A program made the translations under genes and the position numbers. A model generated the notes under the pieces. The model worked only from the letters and a program-made list of their open reading frames with translations, ran no database searches and was not told the origin of the DNA. A stretch of 52,037 nucleotides of DNA, taken from positions 1 to 52,037 of the forward strand of contig JAJRQT010000112.1 in the NCBI GenBank assembly GCA_024280115.1. The letters run 5' to 3'. The stretch comes from Bacteroidota bacterium. Lineage in GTDB: Bacteria > Bacteroidota > Bacteroidia > Cytophagales > Cyclobacteriaceae. Positions 8,960 to 19,718 of the stretch are shown in pieces (the stretch's first letter is position 1; each line of letters begins with the position of its first letter).

Positions 8960-11900
8960 TTACTTAATTTTTATTAGCTGCATAAAGTCATCATTCTTTG
9001 CTACTAAAATAGCTTTTTGATTACCGGTTATTTTAATTATTCCGGCATTTGCGATATTTCCTTTTACATACAATCCACTTTTATAAGGTGTCAAGGGAGT
9101 AAAGTTTCCTTTCCCGTCACCTTGTAAATACAGACCAAAGCCGGCATCCTGTCTTGGTGTTTCTACTTCAAATCCATACATATTCCCAAGTAGAATAATA
9201 TCAGGATTTCCATCAGTGTTTACATCGTCAATTACAATATCACGTACTGTTGTAAGTTGGGCCTTATTTGGGAGTCGTTTTACTTTAAAAGAGCCGGAAC
9301 CATTATTTTCAAAATAGCATGTAGCGAAATTTTTTGACGTATAATGTAAGGCAGAATTCAGGTTATCTTTCCCATACACCTCCTCCATCCTTGCCGATGC
9401 AAAGGAATGATATGTGGAAAATTTATTTAATATGAAAGGCATTTGGGCAGTGCTATAATTCCTGCCTCTTAATGGCCATAATATATCTTCCTGATAATAT
9501 CCCAATACAATATCTAAAGTACCTGAATTGTCAAAATCCTTACAATAAATCTCAAAAGGCTTGGATTTTGAGCCTTTATATTTAGCATTTAATCCCAGAT
9601 TACCCACTACCAGGTCCATGTCGCCGTCATGATCAAAGTCTGCTGCATTTATACTAAACCACCATCCTGTTTCCTCCGTCAATCCTGATTCATATGTAAA
9701 ATCCACTAAGTTTCCATGTTGATTTTTAAATACTTTTACAGGCATCCATTCTCCAACGACAATCAAATCTTCAAAGGCATCGCCATCTATATCAACCCAC
9801 AAGGCATCCGTAACCATTCCTAATTTATCAATAAAGTTTGTCTTGTCTCTGGTGAATTTTATTGTTCCATCTTTTGTGTCATTGCGCAACAAGAGACTTG
9901 TTCCGGGAAATGGGTATTCTCCCGGAATCTGACGCCCGCCGATAAACAAATCCATGTCTCCATCGTGATCATAATCAGAAAAGCGAACAATGGAGCCACT
10001 AAATGCCAGGCCTGGCGAAAATGGTTGATTTACTTTAATGAAGCGCCCCTTTCTATTTTCATAAAGTCTGTCAGCATAATATTCATGCCCTTTTACATTT
10101 TCGTTTCCACCACTTACGACATAAAGATCTAAATCTCCATCGTTGTCTGCATCGAAAAAACATGCTCCAACATCTTCATGACTTGCATCTTTTTGCAAAT
10201 CAGTTTGATTTGAATACGCAAATCCTCCATGATTATTTTGAAGAAAAAGCGCTCCGCTTTGGCCCTTAGAACCGCCAGTAAAGAAATCATCTAAATTGTC
10301 ATTATTAATATCACCAATCGCTAAAGCCGGACCTCCCTGAGACATTTTATATGGCAGGAGTTTTTCACGGACAAAATCGTTGAAACTATTTTCATGATGT
10401 TGATGTGCTAATCCAACTGTTTCGGTCAGATCAGAAAAAAGTTTGTGCTCATCAGAAGGGCTACTATATTTTGTAGCCTCTTTATAGTTTAGCGTTAAGG
10501 TCTGATTTGCCTGTATGTCGGATATTTCCTGGGCTCTTCTATCCGGCCAAATCACTTTCAACTGGTTGACTGAATCCTGATTTCCCAGTCCAAAGTGCAT
10601 TATCTTATCGACTGATGATTGAAATCCCCTTGTGAGGTATTGCTCCAATATTTGCTTCCCGTCCCGTGTTTTAATTATCACACGGGTACCAATCCCATCC
10701 GGATTTTTCTCCTGACCTATTAGGTGTATTTTTAGGTAATTTCCCAACCCAAGTTGGGTGCTGTTATTCCTGTAGATGAAAGCCCTTTCATCCATATTAT
10801 TGGTGATAATATCCAAATCCCCATCATTGTCAAGATCAGCAAAAGCAGCGCCGTTAGTCGCCGTGAGTTTTTCGGACGTCCAAACTCCGTTTTTCTTTTC
10901 AAACTCCAGATCATTTTTATTTTCAAAGAAGTAGTTGTCCTTTTTTCTATCCGGCATTTTACTTAGTAAGTCAACAATAAAATCTCCTGTCAACTCTCTT
11001 TTTATCTGCTCAATTAATTCATGTTGATCCCGCCCTGATGACCTTTTTTTTATATCATTAGTTGCATTTTCAATCTGATCATGAAAGGCTTTCAGTCTCT
11101 TACTTTTATAAAGAATGAAATCAATATTTCGAAAATCTCGTTTTATTCCATTGGATACAAATAAGTCTTTATCGCCGTCATTATCCATATCGAAAAATAA
11201 TGGCCCCCAGCTCCAATCTGTTCCGGACATACCGGCAAATTCTGCAATGTCAGAAAACATGGGTCGGTTTGATCCGGCTTCACAACCATTGTTCAATTGC
11301 AATGTGTTGTACATATATTGATGGTGGAATCCATTATTTACCAGGAAACTAAACTGATCATTATTCATACCGCGGAGACTGGCCTTCATGGTATAATTAT
11401 CTTCCGCGGCCATATCAAGAGACATAAAATCCAACCAGCCGTCATTGTTGAAATCTGCTATGTCATTGCCCATGGAAGAAATGGAAATATGACCTGTCGA
11501 AGTATTAAGTATTTCTTCAAAAGTTCCATTTTGTCTGTTTAGGTATATCCTGTCTTTGTCGGTGAAATCTTGTGCTATTATCACATCAGGCCAACCATCA
11601 TTATTTAAATCTCCAATGGCGACGCCAAGACCAAATCCTATGCCATTATTAATCAAACCTGCGTTTTCAGAGACGTCAGTAAATTTTTCATTATCATTTC
11701 TAAATAAACGATCACTGGTCAAATCAGATGTTTCAAATCTCAATTGTTCCATATTACCCTGAATGAGTTCGGGATTTGTGTTATGGTTAATTAGAAACAT
11801 GTCAAGGTCCCCATCCTTATCATAGTCAAAAAAGGCCGCCTGTGTAGAATAATGAGGTAAATCCAGATTAAATTTCTTTGCTTGTTCACTAAATATTGGT

Positions 11901-12421
11901 ATACCTTTATCGTTATTTCCCAGGTTAATAAGGAGTTCATTCCTTCGATTATTTGGATTGCTAAATACTCCGGATTTACAGATATAAATATCAAGTTTTC
12001 CATCACAATTAATGTCCACCATGGTGGTGCCTTGAGGAAAACCGTATCCACCTTTTGCTCCGGATATTAGAGTAATATCAGTAAACCTAAGGTTGCCGTT
12101 ATTAAGATATAGTTGATTGTCAATAAGGTTAGCAGCAAAATAAACCTCTGGTAAACCATCATTATTCAGATCCCCAACAGAAACACCGGCGCCATTGTAC
12201 AAATATTCATAGGCATAACCGTTCATTATAGCATTCTCATTCACTCGATTAATAAACTTAATGTTAGTAACGGAATCATACAGAATATCAAATAACCTGT
12301 TTTGGGCAGTGATTTCCTTTCTATCGAAAATTTTATTCGACAAGGAAAATCTGTCGCAACCTGATAACGCAAAAAGATAAATTGCAGCAAGAGAGTATAA
12401 CCATTTATTAACATGCATCAT
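8960..12421 (-). CDS. FG-GAP/VCBS repeat lipoprotein with ASPIC/UnbV domain
   Basis: 1153 aa. The signal ends in ALSGC, with Cys22 as the likely lipidated residue. Many FG-GAP/VCBS blades of the type DxNxDGxxDI are visible through both halves (GDLNNDGLPEVYFAAN, DINCDGKLDIYICKSG, DYDHDGDMDLFIGG, DFDNSGTLDIVLGYY), with Ca-binding Asp/Asn loops typical of integrin-like beta-propellers. An ASPIC/UnbV domain sits near 520-610 (GIGTRVIIKTRDGKQILEQYLTRGFQSS). Related proteins often sit beside SusC/SusD in marine or soil Bacteroidota; their role is unproven, with surface glycan binding or adhesion the usual guess. It lies 138 bp after SusD, across a terminator, and is followed by a second terminator, so it may be a separate or read-through-controlled unit. 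Confidence 0.88.
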   Translation of the reverse strand: MMHVNKWLYSLAAIYLFALSGCDRFSLSNKIFDRKEITAQNRLFDILYDSVTNIKFINRVNENAIMNGYAYEYLYNGAGVSVGDLNNDGLPEVYFAANLIDNQLYLNNGNLRFTDITLISGAKGGYGFPQGTTMVDINCDGKLDIYICKSGVFSNPNNRRNELLINLGNNDKGIPIFSEQAKKFNLDLPHYSTQAAFFDYDKDGDLDMFLINHNTNPELIQGNMEQLRFETSDLTSDRLFRNDNEKFTDVSENAGLINNGIGFGLGVAIGDLNNDGWPDVIIAQDFTDKDRIYLNRQNGTFEEILNTSTGHISISSMGNDIADFNNDGWLDFMSLDMAAEDNYTMKASLRGMNNDQFSFLVNNGFHHQYMYNTLQLNNGCEAGSNRPMFSDIAEFAGMSGTDWSWGPLFFDMDNDGDKDLFVSNGIKRDFRNIDFILYKSKRLKAFHDQIENATNDIKKRSSGRDQHELIEQIKRELTGDFIVDLLSKMPDRKKDNYFFENKNDLEFEKKNGVWTSEKLTATNGAAFADLDNDGDLDIITNNMDERAFIYRNNSTQLGLGNYLKIHLIGQEKNPDGIGTRVIIKTRDGKQILEQYLTRGFQSSVDKIMHFGLGNQDSVNQLKVIWPDRRAQEISDIQANQTLTLNYKEATKYSSPSDEHKLFSDLTETVGLAHQHHENSFNDFVREKLLPYKMSQGGPALAIGDINNDNLDDFFTGGSKGQSGALFLQNNHGGFAYSNQTDLQKDASHEDVGACFFDADNDGDLDLYVVSGGNENVKGHEYYADRLYENRKGRFIKVNQPFSPGLAFSGSIVRFSDYDHDGDMDLFIGGRQIPGEYPFPGTSLLLRNDTKDGTIKFTRDKTNFIDKLGMVTDALWVDIDGDAFEDLIVVGEWMPVKVFKNQHGNLVDFTYESGLTEETGWWFSINAADFDHDGDMDLVVGNLGLNAKYKGSKSKPFEIYCKDFDNSGTLDIVLGYYQEDILWPLRGRNYSTAQMPFILNKFSTYHSFASARMEEVYGKDNLNSALHYTSKNFATCYFENNGSGSFKVKRLPNKAQLTTVRDIVIDDVNTDGNPDIILLGNMYGFEVETPRQDAGFGLYLQGDGKGNFTPLTPYKSGLYVKGNIANAGIIKITGNQKAILVAKNDDFMQLIKIK

Positions 12422-12493
12422 CTAATAATTCATTTTATCTTTTGTTTTTGTGAAACCAAAAATGATTGATTTAATATAGCGACTTGATGTGAT

Positions 12494-12526
12494 AAAAAGT
12501 AATTAGGGAATTTATCCCCTAATTAC
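12494..12526 (-). terminator. Rho-independent terminator after susD-like gene
   Basis: A perfect 10-bp stem (GTAATTAGGG/CCCTAATTAC) with an 8-nt loop and five T on the minus strand, 34 bases after the SusD stop. It probably ends, or attenuates, the symporter-FAD-SusC-SusD transcript before the FG-GAP gene. Confidence 0.75.
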
Positions 12527-12559
12527 TAATCTAATTATATTTTGAGATCAATATTGTTT

Positions 12560-14365
12560 TTAATAACCTCCCGGATTTTGTGTTACTAACCCTCCTGTTG
12601 CATCAATTTCAGCTTGTGGAATTGCCCACAGATAATCTCTAGCAGGATTGAAAGGGCGTTCCTCTACCTCTCTATAATCCAAATTTCCTTTTTGATTGCG
12701 TTCCTGTGATGGAGCCCCGGAATAATCTATAAATCCGTCATCATCGATAGCCGGAACAAATCCAAGAGTCCCACCAATTTTACTCCATCCATTGGCAGGT
12801 GATCCATACAAGGTAGTATTCATTACTTTTTCTGCTATTCTCCATCTTCTAATATCAAAAAGTCGGAAGCCCTCATCTGCCAGCTCAACTTTCCTCTCCC
12901 GACGGATGATCTTTCTCAATTCAGACTGATCCATAGTAGTTATTTCGGGGTAATTTGCAATATCATCCCGGGTCGTTCCATAAGCTCTGGCCCTTACATC
13001 ATTTATTGCATCCAGCACACTCTGATCAATATTTCCGCTTTCAATTTTTGCTTCTGCATATATCAATAACACTTCTGCATATCTCATAAGAATGATAGAC
13101 ATCTCTGATCGATCTGCATTTCCATCTCCCATAAGCGCAGGCTCATCAGAGAATTTCTTCCAGTTATAGCCTGTATAAGCGCCGAATTCATTGGCTCCAG
13201 AGGTTGTAAAGGATTGACCGCTAACAGGGTCAACTTTTGTAATTCCTCTAAAATCGGCAGAGTTCACATTTAGTACCCTTGCAACTTTGGCGTCACCCTC
13301 AAATCGCCAGGTGGCAATACTATCTGAATTGGTTTCAAAGATATGGCCCGTCCATTTTTCACCCGGAACAACAATTGAGGCTTTCAGTCTTGGATCCCGA
13401 TTGTCATAAGGATTGGCCGGATCAAATGCAGGATCTTCATCAATAGGCAGTCCATTGGTAGTTTCATAGGAATCCACCGTTTGTTGGGCCGGAACAAGTT
13501 GCGCCCAACCTCCATATCTCGTTCCCTGACGTCTTGGTAAACCATGTGTAGTAGTTCCATCCTGATAAGACAGATCAAATATGACTTCATTTGATCCGCT
13601 TCCAGCAGCAGTGAATAAAGCTTCATAAGCAGGGAAAAGATCGTGAGGGCCATCCATTACTTTGGATGCCGCTAATTCGGCAAGTGACCAGTCGCCATTG
13701 TATAGTGCAATTCTTGCCAGAAGACCATTGGCTGCATTGGCTGAAGCACGGCCGTGGTCGCCACCACCCCATGTGTCCGGCAGATCCGCAATAGCTGTTT
13801 GCAAGTCAGCTGTTATATTCGCCACAATATCGGCTTTAGGAGTTCTGGCCAACTCAATACCATCCAATGAAGATGCCACTTCCGTCCTGTAAGGGACGTC
13901 TCCAAATAGCTCCACCAGATAGGTATAAAAGAAAGCTCTTAAAAACAGAGCCTCGGCCCTTATTACTTTAAATCGATTGGGATCTGAATTGTCCATTGCC
14001 TTTTCCATATTGTTTAAAAGGTTATTGGACCTTTGAATTCCCTGGTACATCCTGTTCCAGAAGCCATTGGCTAAACCATCAGTGGATGTCATTGCTCCGG
14101 TGGTAACGGTGGCCGTACCACCTACATTTCCCCGACTAAACCCCAAATCTGTTACATGGTCCAAAACTTGTGGAAAGGGAACAGATCTCACATAGTTTGC
14201 AGAGGCATATATACCTGCCAGGGCGATTTCCAATTGAGCCTCTGTCGCAAAAAAGGTTGCATCAGTAGGAGAGCTTGGGTTATCTAAATTAAGGATCTTA
14301 TCCTCACAAGCTAATAATGACATAGCTATTAACCCAATAAATAAGAATCTATATATCTTTTTCAT
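12560..14365 (-). CDS. SusD/RagB-type glycan-binding outer-membrane lipoprotein
   Basis: A 601-aa SusD-family protein that sits on the outer face of the outer membrane as the lid over its SusC partner and binds the glycan. The lipobox is LLAC with Cys20. The N-terminal part shows the tetratricopeptide-like SusD start (NPSSPTDATFFATEAQLEIALAGIYAS). The C-terminal RagB/SusD part has RYAEVLLIYAEAKIESG and the RRERKVELADEGFRLFDIRRW block, both highly typical. The end LWAIPQAEIDATGGLVTQNPGGY is also characteristic. It starts 18 bp after the SusC stop and is followed by a strong terminator. Confidence in the family is very high; the ligand is unknown. Confidence 0.97.
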   Translation of the reverse strand: MKKIYRFLFIGLIAMSLLACEDKILNLDNPSSPTDATFFATEAQLEIALAGIYASANYVRSVPFPQVLDHVTDLGFSRGNVGGTATVTTGAMTSTDGLANGFWNRMYQGIQRSNNLLNNMEKAMDNSDPNRFKVIRAEALFLRAFFYTYLVELFGDVPYRTEVASSLDGIELARTPKADIVANITADLQTAIADLPDTWGGGDHGRASANAANGLLARIALYNGDWSLAELAASKVMDGPHDLFPAYEALFTAAGSGSNEVIFDLSYQDGTTTHGLPRRQGTRYGGWAQLVPAQQTVDSYETTNGLPIDEDPAFDPANPYDNRDPRLKASIVVPGEKWTGHIFETNSDSIATWRFEGDAKVARVLNVNSADFRGITKVDPVSGQSFTTSGANEFGAYTGYNWKKFSDEPALMGDGNADRSEMSIILMRYAEVLLIYAEAKIESGNIDQSVLDAINDVRARAYGTTRDDIANYPEITTMDQSELRKIIRRERKVELADEGFRLFDIRRWRIAEKVMNTTLYGSPANGWSKIGGTLGFVPAIDDDGFIDYSGAPSQERNQKGNLDYREVEERPFNPARDYLWAIPQAEIDATGGLVTQNPGGY

Positions 14366-14383
14366 GATTAATAATTTTACAAA

Positions 14384-17300
14384 TTAGAAATTAACACTTA
14401 GACCTGCTGTATAAACAGAGGTGATAGGATAAAAAGCGCCATACGTGAAATTAGGAACTGTTGGATCTATCCCCTCAGGTAAATTATCTGAAGTAAACAG
14501 GTTCTGGCCAGACACATAAAGCCTTAAGTTCCTTATACCGGATTTTCCAAATAAATCTTGTGAAAACGTATAACCAAGCGTGATATTTCGAAACCTAAAA
14601 TAGGATACGTCAAAGAGCCACTGCTCACTGGTCCTCCAGTTGTTGTGTGAACTTCCCGGGGTAAGCCGTGGATAAGAAGCGTCTGTATTATCCGGAGTCC
14701 ATGAATCCTGTTGCCACTCCTGAATCTTGCCCGCGTTAAAGAATGCATAGGCAACATCTCCCGAAAGTATGATTTGTCGTTTCCCAACACCTATAAATGA
14801 GGCGGAAAAGTCAAAATTTCTGAATGACGCTGTTAAATTTAAACCCCAATTCACTCTTGGAAGGGAATTTCCTATAATAACACGGTCGTCATTGTTTACG
14901 ATACCGTCTGCCTCATCAGGGATGCCATCGCCATTGTTGTCTATAGTAAGTTGATCTTTGTATCGCACATCACCAGGCTCTACAGGTCCAAACTGTTGTA
15001 CGGGAGCTCCGTCAATTTCAGCCTGATCACCAAACAATCCTACTACCTCAAGGCCATAGATAGATCCCATTGATTCGCCTACCCTGATTATCTCTCCTCC
15101 GGGCGGGAGTTCTGTTAGACCGCCAAGTTCTGTGACCGTATTGATGTAGTCTGAAATATTGAAATTTATTCCGTATTTAAAATCTCCAATATCATCATTC
15201 CAATTAATATCCAGATCAAATCCTTTGTTTTCTACACTACCGACATTTTGCACCGGCGGCGCCAAACCTAAAGAAGTTGGCACTGTTGCATTTAATAATA
15301 TATCAGAAGTAGTCCTTATATAATATTCGCCGGTTAAAGCCAACCTATTCTCTAAGAAGGATACATCTACAGCAAAGTTTAATGTTTCTGTAGTTTCCCA
15401 TTGAAGATTTCTGTTTGCTAAAATGGTTTGGGCTCCTCCTGTAATTGGTACCCCTCCAATAATTGGATTGGCAATCCCTACTTGAAAAGTTGATTGGTAT
15501 GGGAAATTACCAGCTATCTGTTGATTCCCAAGCTGTCCCCATGAAGCACGTAATTTCAAGTCAGAAATTACGTTTGAAGAAGAAAGAAATGCTTCTTCCG
15601 CAACTCTCCATCCAAATGAAAATGCTGGAAATATGGAAACTCTGTTCTCAGGAGCAAAGCGTGAGCTTGCATCTCTTCGTATATTGGCCTCGAACAAATA
15701 TTTGTTTTTATATGAGTAGTTTACCCTGCCAAAAAAGGACTCTAATCCATTTTGAGTTTCATTGCCTCTGTTCAATTGCGTATCTGCATCTCCCAATGAC
15801 AACTGCTGAAATTCCTGCAACACATAATTTTTTCTGCTCGCATCAAACCAGCTAAAGTCATTTTTCAATATCTCATACCCAAGCGTAGCGCCAATGTAAT
15901 GATCATTGAAATCTTTACTATAATTTATAATAGCATTGAAATTGTTCTGAAAACTTCTTTCATTTACTTGAAACAATGAATTTTGATTTGGATATATTCC
16001 ACTTTCAGATAGATCTTGCCATTCATATTGAGCTGTGAACCTTTTAGAAAAATAGTCGTTGTATTGTGGCGCAAACATTACTGAAAGTACCAACCCATCT
16101 ACCGGTCGGTAGTTGGCTTTCAACAATCCCCTAAAATAGTTAATCCGATTTTCTTTTATTCCGCCGGCGCGAGAACTGGCTACAGGATTTTGTCCACCCC
16201 AACCAGGCCCCCATGTTCCATCTGAATTAATCGCTGAAAACAATGGCGGTACTCTATAGGCTTGTCTGGTAATTAAATTAAGCCCTGCTGCAGCTTCATT
16301 CTGTATGGATCGCCTGAAGTTTAGGTCAAAATTAATATCAAATTTTTTGCTGATTTTCAGATCAGTATTAAATCGTCCATTGTATCTTTTGAAATCGAAA
16401 TTGGGAATATTGCCGTTCTGATCCATAAAAGATATTGACGCTGCCACCTTAGCCATTTCTGAGCCTCCGTTGACCGAAAACCTATGATATTGTTGAAATC
16501 CGTTTTCACTAAATACATCATTTACCCAGTCGGTATCAGGACTTTCATCAGTTCCTCTTGTGGCCGCATAATTAGCAATAAAAGCGTCATCATACGTGCC
16601 TGGGGTAGCCTTATTTACATTTTCTATGTATCCCAAACCATCCAGATACTTTAAGTTTTGAGTAACGCGTTGTACACCAAAATAATTACTGTAATTTACC
16701 CTGACGTCTCCGGATTTTCCCCGCTTTGTTGTAATAAGTATAACACCATTTGCGGCTCTAGATCCATAAATAGCTGCTGCAGCCGCATCCTTAAGTATTG
16801 AAACATTTTCAATATCATTTGGATCTACGCCATCAATGTCGTCCGGAATTCCATCGACAAGGATTAAGGGATTATTTTTCCTTGCAGTACCCAACGTGCC
16901 AAGCCCTCTGATACGAAGTGTTGCATTATCAGATCCGGGTTGTCCACTGGATTGAGTTGCTACCAATCCCGGAGCCAGGCCGGCCAAAGCCTGGGATGTT
17001 TGAAATACTGGTTGCTTTGCAATTTCTTCATTTTTTATTGTGGATACAGAACCAGTCATATTGATTTTTTTTTGTGTGCCATAGCCAACAACAACAATTT
17101 CACCAAGCGCTGTAATATCCTCATTCAATGTAACATTTATAACCGATTGGTTTTCAATAACTATCTCCTCTGATACAAAACCAACAGAACTAAATAGAAG
17201 AATACTGGCAGATTGATCGACACTAAGTGCGTATTTTCCTTCAACATCAGTAACAGTGCCGATAGAAGTACCCTTAACAATAACATTTACACCGGGAAGC

Positions 17301-17404
17301 GGACTCCCGGTATTTTCAGAAACAGTGCCAGTAATGGCACGTTCTTGCGCTAAAACAATGCTGCTCGAGAACAGCAGCAATAGTAGTAATTGTAACTTTC
17401 TCAT
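14384..17404 (-). CDS. SusC/RagA-type TonB-dependent outer-membrane transporter
   Basis: A 1006-aa TonB-dependent transporter that imports oligosaccharides across the outer membrane with its SusD partner. A type I signal peptide (ending near SIVLAQ) is followed by a carboxypeptidase-regulatory-like domain (about 22-105, GTVSENTGSPLPGVNVIVKG), then the plug with VVVGYGTQKK and LVDGIPDDIDGVDPNDIENV, the SusC signature ILKDAAAAAIYGSRAANGVI, and a beta-barrel to the C-terminal ...GLSVNF. The length is normal for the family. It lies 37 bp downstream of the FAD-oxidoreductase gene and 18 bp upstream of SusD, so symporter, oxidoreductase, SusC and SusD form one probable operon. No N-terminal extension for anti-sigma signalling is present. 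Confidence 0.97.
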   Translation of the reverse strand: MRKLQLLLLLLFSSSIVLAQERAITGTVSENTGSPLPGVNVIVKGTSIGTVTDVEGKYALSVDQSASILLFSSVGFVSEEIVIENQSVINVTLNEDITALGEIVVVGYGTQKKINMTGSVSTIKNEEIAKQPVFQTSQALAGLAPGLVATQSSGQPGSDNATLRIRGLGTLGTARKNNPLILVDGIPDDIDGVDPNDIENVSILKDAAAAAIYGSRAANGVILITTKRGKSGDVRVNYSNYFGVQRVTQNLKYLDGLGYIENVNKATPGTYDDAFIANYAATRGTDESPDTDWVNDVFSENGFQQYHRFSVNGGSEMAKVAASISFMDQNGNIPNFDFKRYNGRFNTDLKISKKFDINFDLNFRRSIQNEAAAGLNLITRQAYRVPPLFSAINSDGTWGPGWGGQNPVASSRAGGIKENRINYFRGLLKANYRPVDGLVLSVMFAPQYNDYFSKRFTAQYEWQDLSESGIYPNQNSLFQVNERSFQNNFNAIINYSKDFNDHYIGATLGYEILKNDFSWFDASRKNYVLQEFQQLSLGDADTQLNRGNETQNGLESFFGRVNYSYKNKYLFEANIRRDASSRFAPENRVSIFPAFSFGWRVAEEAFLSSSNVISDLKLRASWGQLGNQQIAGNFPYQSTFQVGIANPIIGGVPITGGAQTILANRNLQWETTETLNFAVDVSFLENRLALTGEYYIRTTSDILLNATVPTSLGLAPPVQNVGSVENKGFDLDINWNDDIGDFKYGINFNISDYINTVTELGGLTELPPGGEIIRVGESMGSIYGLEVVGLFGDQAEIDGAPVQQFGPVEPGDVRYKDQLTIDNNGDGIPDEADGIVNNDDRVIIGNSLPRVNWGLNLTASFRNFDFSASFIGVGKRQIILSGDVAYAFFNAGKIQEWQQDSWTPDNTDASYPRLTPGSSHNNWRTSEQWLFDVSYFRFRNITLGYTFSQDLFGKSGIRNLRLYVSGQNLFTSDNLPEGIDPTVPNFTYGAFYPITSVYTAGLSVNF

Positions 17405-17441
17405 AATTTTAAAATTTAATTGAACATAGTTTTTAAATAAT

Positions 17442-19718
17442 TTACATTAAATGAATATGAAATAATGAAGCAGGCACATCTCCGGAAGGATGCTCCAACT
17501 CAATCTTTAATCCGGCAGTATTTACCGGCACCGGGAACGCAATTCTATTTATAGTTTGATGATTTTCTGACTTTTCATAAATGATCTGCTCATTGCAATT
17601 TCTGATTTTGTAATCCCTGACTACAAAAGGTACTGTTGTTTCCGGATGGCCAAGTAATGATGACTCCAGGGGATGATCAAAATCTGAGTCAAAATGCAGT
17701 TGAAGTCCATGAATTTTTTGGATATCTTTCCATCTCAATTCAATTCTCGGATTGGGATCAGAAAGATCAGCTACCCAGGCATTACTTGCGCTTGAAGGCC
17801 TGGTAAATCCATTGAGCAGGTTTTCAGCATTAAACCCATCAATTGGCGGATTGATTTTAAACGCCATGTTATGCCCTTCCGGTCTTCTTTCAGGTGTCCA
17901 AAACTCAAAGGAATCAACCCCAATGCCCTTGGGTGGTATTTGAGTCCCATTATTTGAAACCGCTTTGTTTGTCTTATTAATAACACTAAGGATTCCTGAT
18001 TGCCTTTGATTGCTACCTTTTACCTCAACCGATTCATTTTTCAATAATGTAATAAATCCATATTTATGCTCTTTTAAGGAACGATTAAAATTAAAATTAA
18101 CCCGTTGTTCACCGGGGTGAAGCGGTATTTGAACTTGCTCCAATATAATCTCCGGGGTGTAATTCTTCGCATTTTTACTTGCCCTCAACTCACACGTGAT
18201 TTCTGTTTTTTCCTTTGATCTCAACAGTAACTCAAATCCATAATTAACACCTGCCTTTAGAGGCAGCAATTGTGCAAAAGATTTATTCAATGAAATCCAA
18301 GGACCGTTCTCGGGCAAATGAGTTAAAGCGTATTGACTTGAAGGAATCAGTTCTGCTTTTGATAATATACTTTGTGAAATATCAATTGGAATATCAGGGA
18401 TGCTTTGTCCGTAAATATTGAGCTTTTGTTGGAGTTCGCTAATCTTATTGTTGGCTAGCAAATCTTTAGGTGTCATTTGGTATTCCTTACACATAGCTGC
18501 TGCCATACCCACTACCTGCCCGCCGTGAGAACATGTCGCCATCACCCTGGTAGATCCAAATGCAACATGCGTGGCGCTGATAATCCTGCCGGCATAAAAA
18601 AGGTTTTTTATATCCCGGCTTATAAAGCATCGATATGGTATTTGATACACTCCCTTGGAATGAAATTGATTGCAACCCGGTAATTTGCTATAAACTCCAT
18701 CGGCAGGATGAAGATCTATGGACCAACCACCAAAAGATACTGCATCATCAAATTCTGTTTGCTCTACGACATCCTGCTGCCTGAGCAGATAATGACCTTC
18801 AAATCTCCTGCTCTCTCGTTTTCCGGGTATGGTTGCAACCCACTCAAGTGTAAGGTTGTCAACATCCTCAATTTCTCCACTATTCTTTATATAATCCCAA
18901 ATTCCATAGACAACCTTCCACAATTCCCATTTAATTTTCTCAGTATCATATACCGTATCAAGTCTTCCGCCGTACTCGATCCACCACAACCAGCAACCGT
19001 GATCATCTTTATTGAGTAACTTATATCTGATCTTTTTGATATCTCTGAGTGCATAGTCCGGGGCAACATATTTTACAGGCTTGTCTCCACTTTTGCTATA
19101 GAAATACATGGAATGCCCCAGCAACTCTCCATAAGATTTGTCAGGTGCGAAAAGTTCTCCAAATTCATCTTTTGACTCAGCGCCCATTCTAAAGGCTGCA
19201 CCAGATTTAAATGCAACAATTCCATCTCCCGATGCATCACAAAACAATGGGGCCTTGATTATATATTCGGTGGAATTTTGACTGCAAAAGGCCTCTAGTT
19301 TTTTAATTGTACGTGAATCTGATTTTTCAAGGTTATAAACGGCTGTATTTAGCAAAAGTGTGATACTGGGCTCATTTGTGACCTTTTCCAGCAAAATTGT
19401 ATCAAAGATGAGTGCATTTCCTTCCTTGTTTCGATACAGATTTTCTAACAAGATTTCATCAATTACACCACCTTCTCTGGCCCATCGATTGTTATTTCCC
19501 ATGTGTGAGGTAGCGCCAAGAATCCATAGCCTTACCTCGCTTGAGGCATTTCCTCCCAGAACAGGTCTGTCCTGAACAAGGATTACTTTTATGCCCGCCC
19601 TTGCTGCTGTGATAGCAGCGCAAACACCCGCCATGCCTCCGCCCACAACTGCAAGGTCGGCATCAAGAGCCACCCTAAAACTATTTCGTGTTTCTTCACT
19701 ATATTTTCCCCTGATCAT
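17442..19718 (-). CDS. FAD-dependent oxidoreductase with C-terminal discoidin-like region
   Basis: A 758-aa flavoprotein of the FAD_oxidored type found in glycan loci. The Rossmann motif VVGGGMAGVCAAITAARAG lies near residues 22-40, followed by LGGNASSEVRLWILGA. Residues about 630-758 look like a discoidin-type beta-sandwich (NLLNGFTRPSSASNAWVAD). There is no signal peptide, so it is cytoplasmic. I chose the ATG at 19718 because it forms an ATGA overlap with the symporter stop; an ATG at 19742 would add eight residues and overlap by 28 bases. The coupling suggests it oxidises the imported sugar or derivative; the substrate is unknown. A relic of an exported protein with similarity to this broad class lies at 121-432. 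Confidence 0.88.
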   Translation of the reverse strand: MIRGKYSEETRNSFRVALDADLAVVGGGMAGVCAAITAARAGIKVILVQDRPVLGGNASSEVRLWILGATSHMGNNNRWAREGGVIDEILLENLYRNKEGNALIFDTILLEKVTNEPSITLLLNTAVYNLEKSDSRTIKKLEAFCSQNSTEYIIKAPLFCDASGDGIVAFKSGAAFRMGAESKDEFGELFAPDKSYGELLGHSMYFYSKSGDKPVKYVAPDYALRDIKKIRYKLLNKDDHGCWLWWIEYGGRLDTVYDTEKIKWELWKVVYGIWDYIKNSGEIEDVDNLTLEWVATIPGKRESRRFEGHYLLRQQDVVEQTEFDDAVSFGGWSIDLHPADGVYSKLPGCNQFHSKGVYQIPYRCFISRDIKNLFYAGRIISATHVAFGSTRVMATCSHGGQVVGMAAAMCKEYQMTPKDLLANNKISELQQKLNIYGQSIPDIPIDISQSILSKAELIPSSQYALTHLPENGPWISLNKSFAQLLPLKAGVNYGFELLLRSKEKTEITCELRASKNAKNYTPEIILEQVQIPLHPGEQRVNFNFNRSLKEHKYGFITLLKNESVEVKGSNQRQSGILSVINKTNKAVSNNGTQIPPKGIGVDSFEFWTPERRPEGHNMAFKINPPIDGFNAENLLNGFTRPSSASNAWVADLSDPNPRIELRWKDIQKIHGLQLHFDSDFDHPLESSLLGHPETTVPFVVRDYKIRNCNEQIIYEKSENHQTINRIAFPVPVNTAGLKIELEHPSGDVPASLFHIHLM

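Noticed and set aside
15463..15855. 130-aa plus-strand ORF
   Set aside because: Lies fully antisense inside the susC-like gene, no recognisable domain; a shadow of strong coding sequence.
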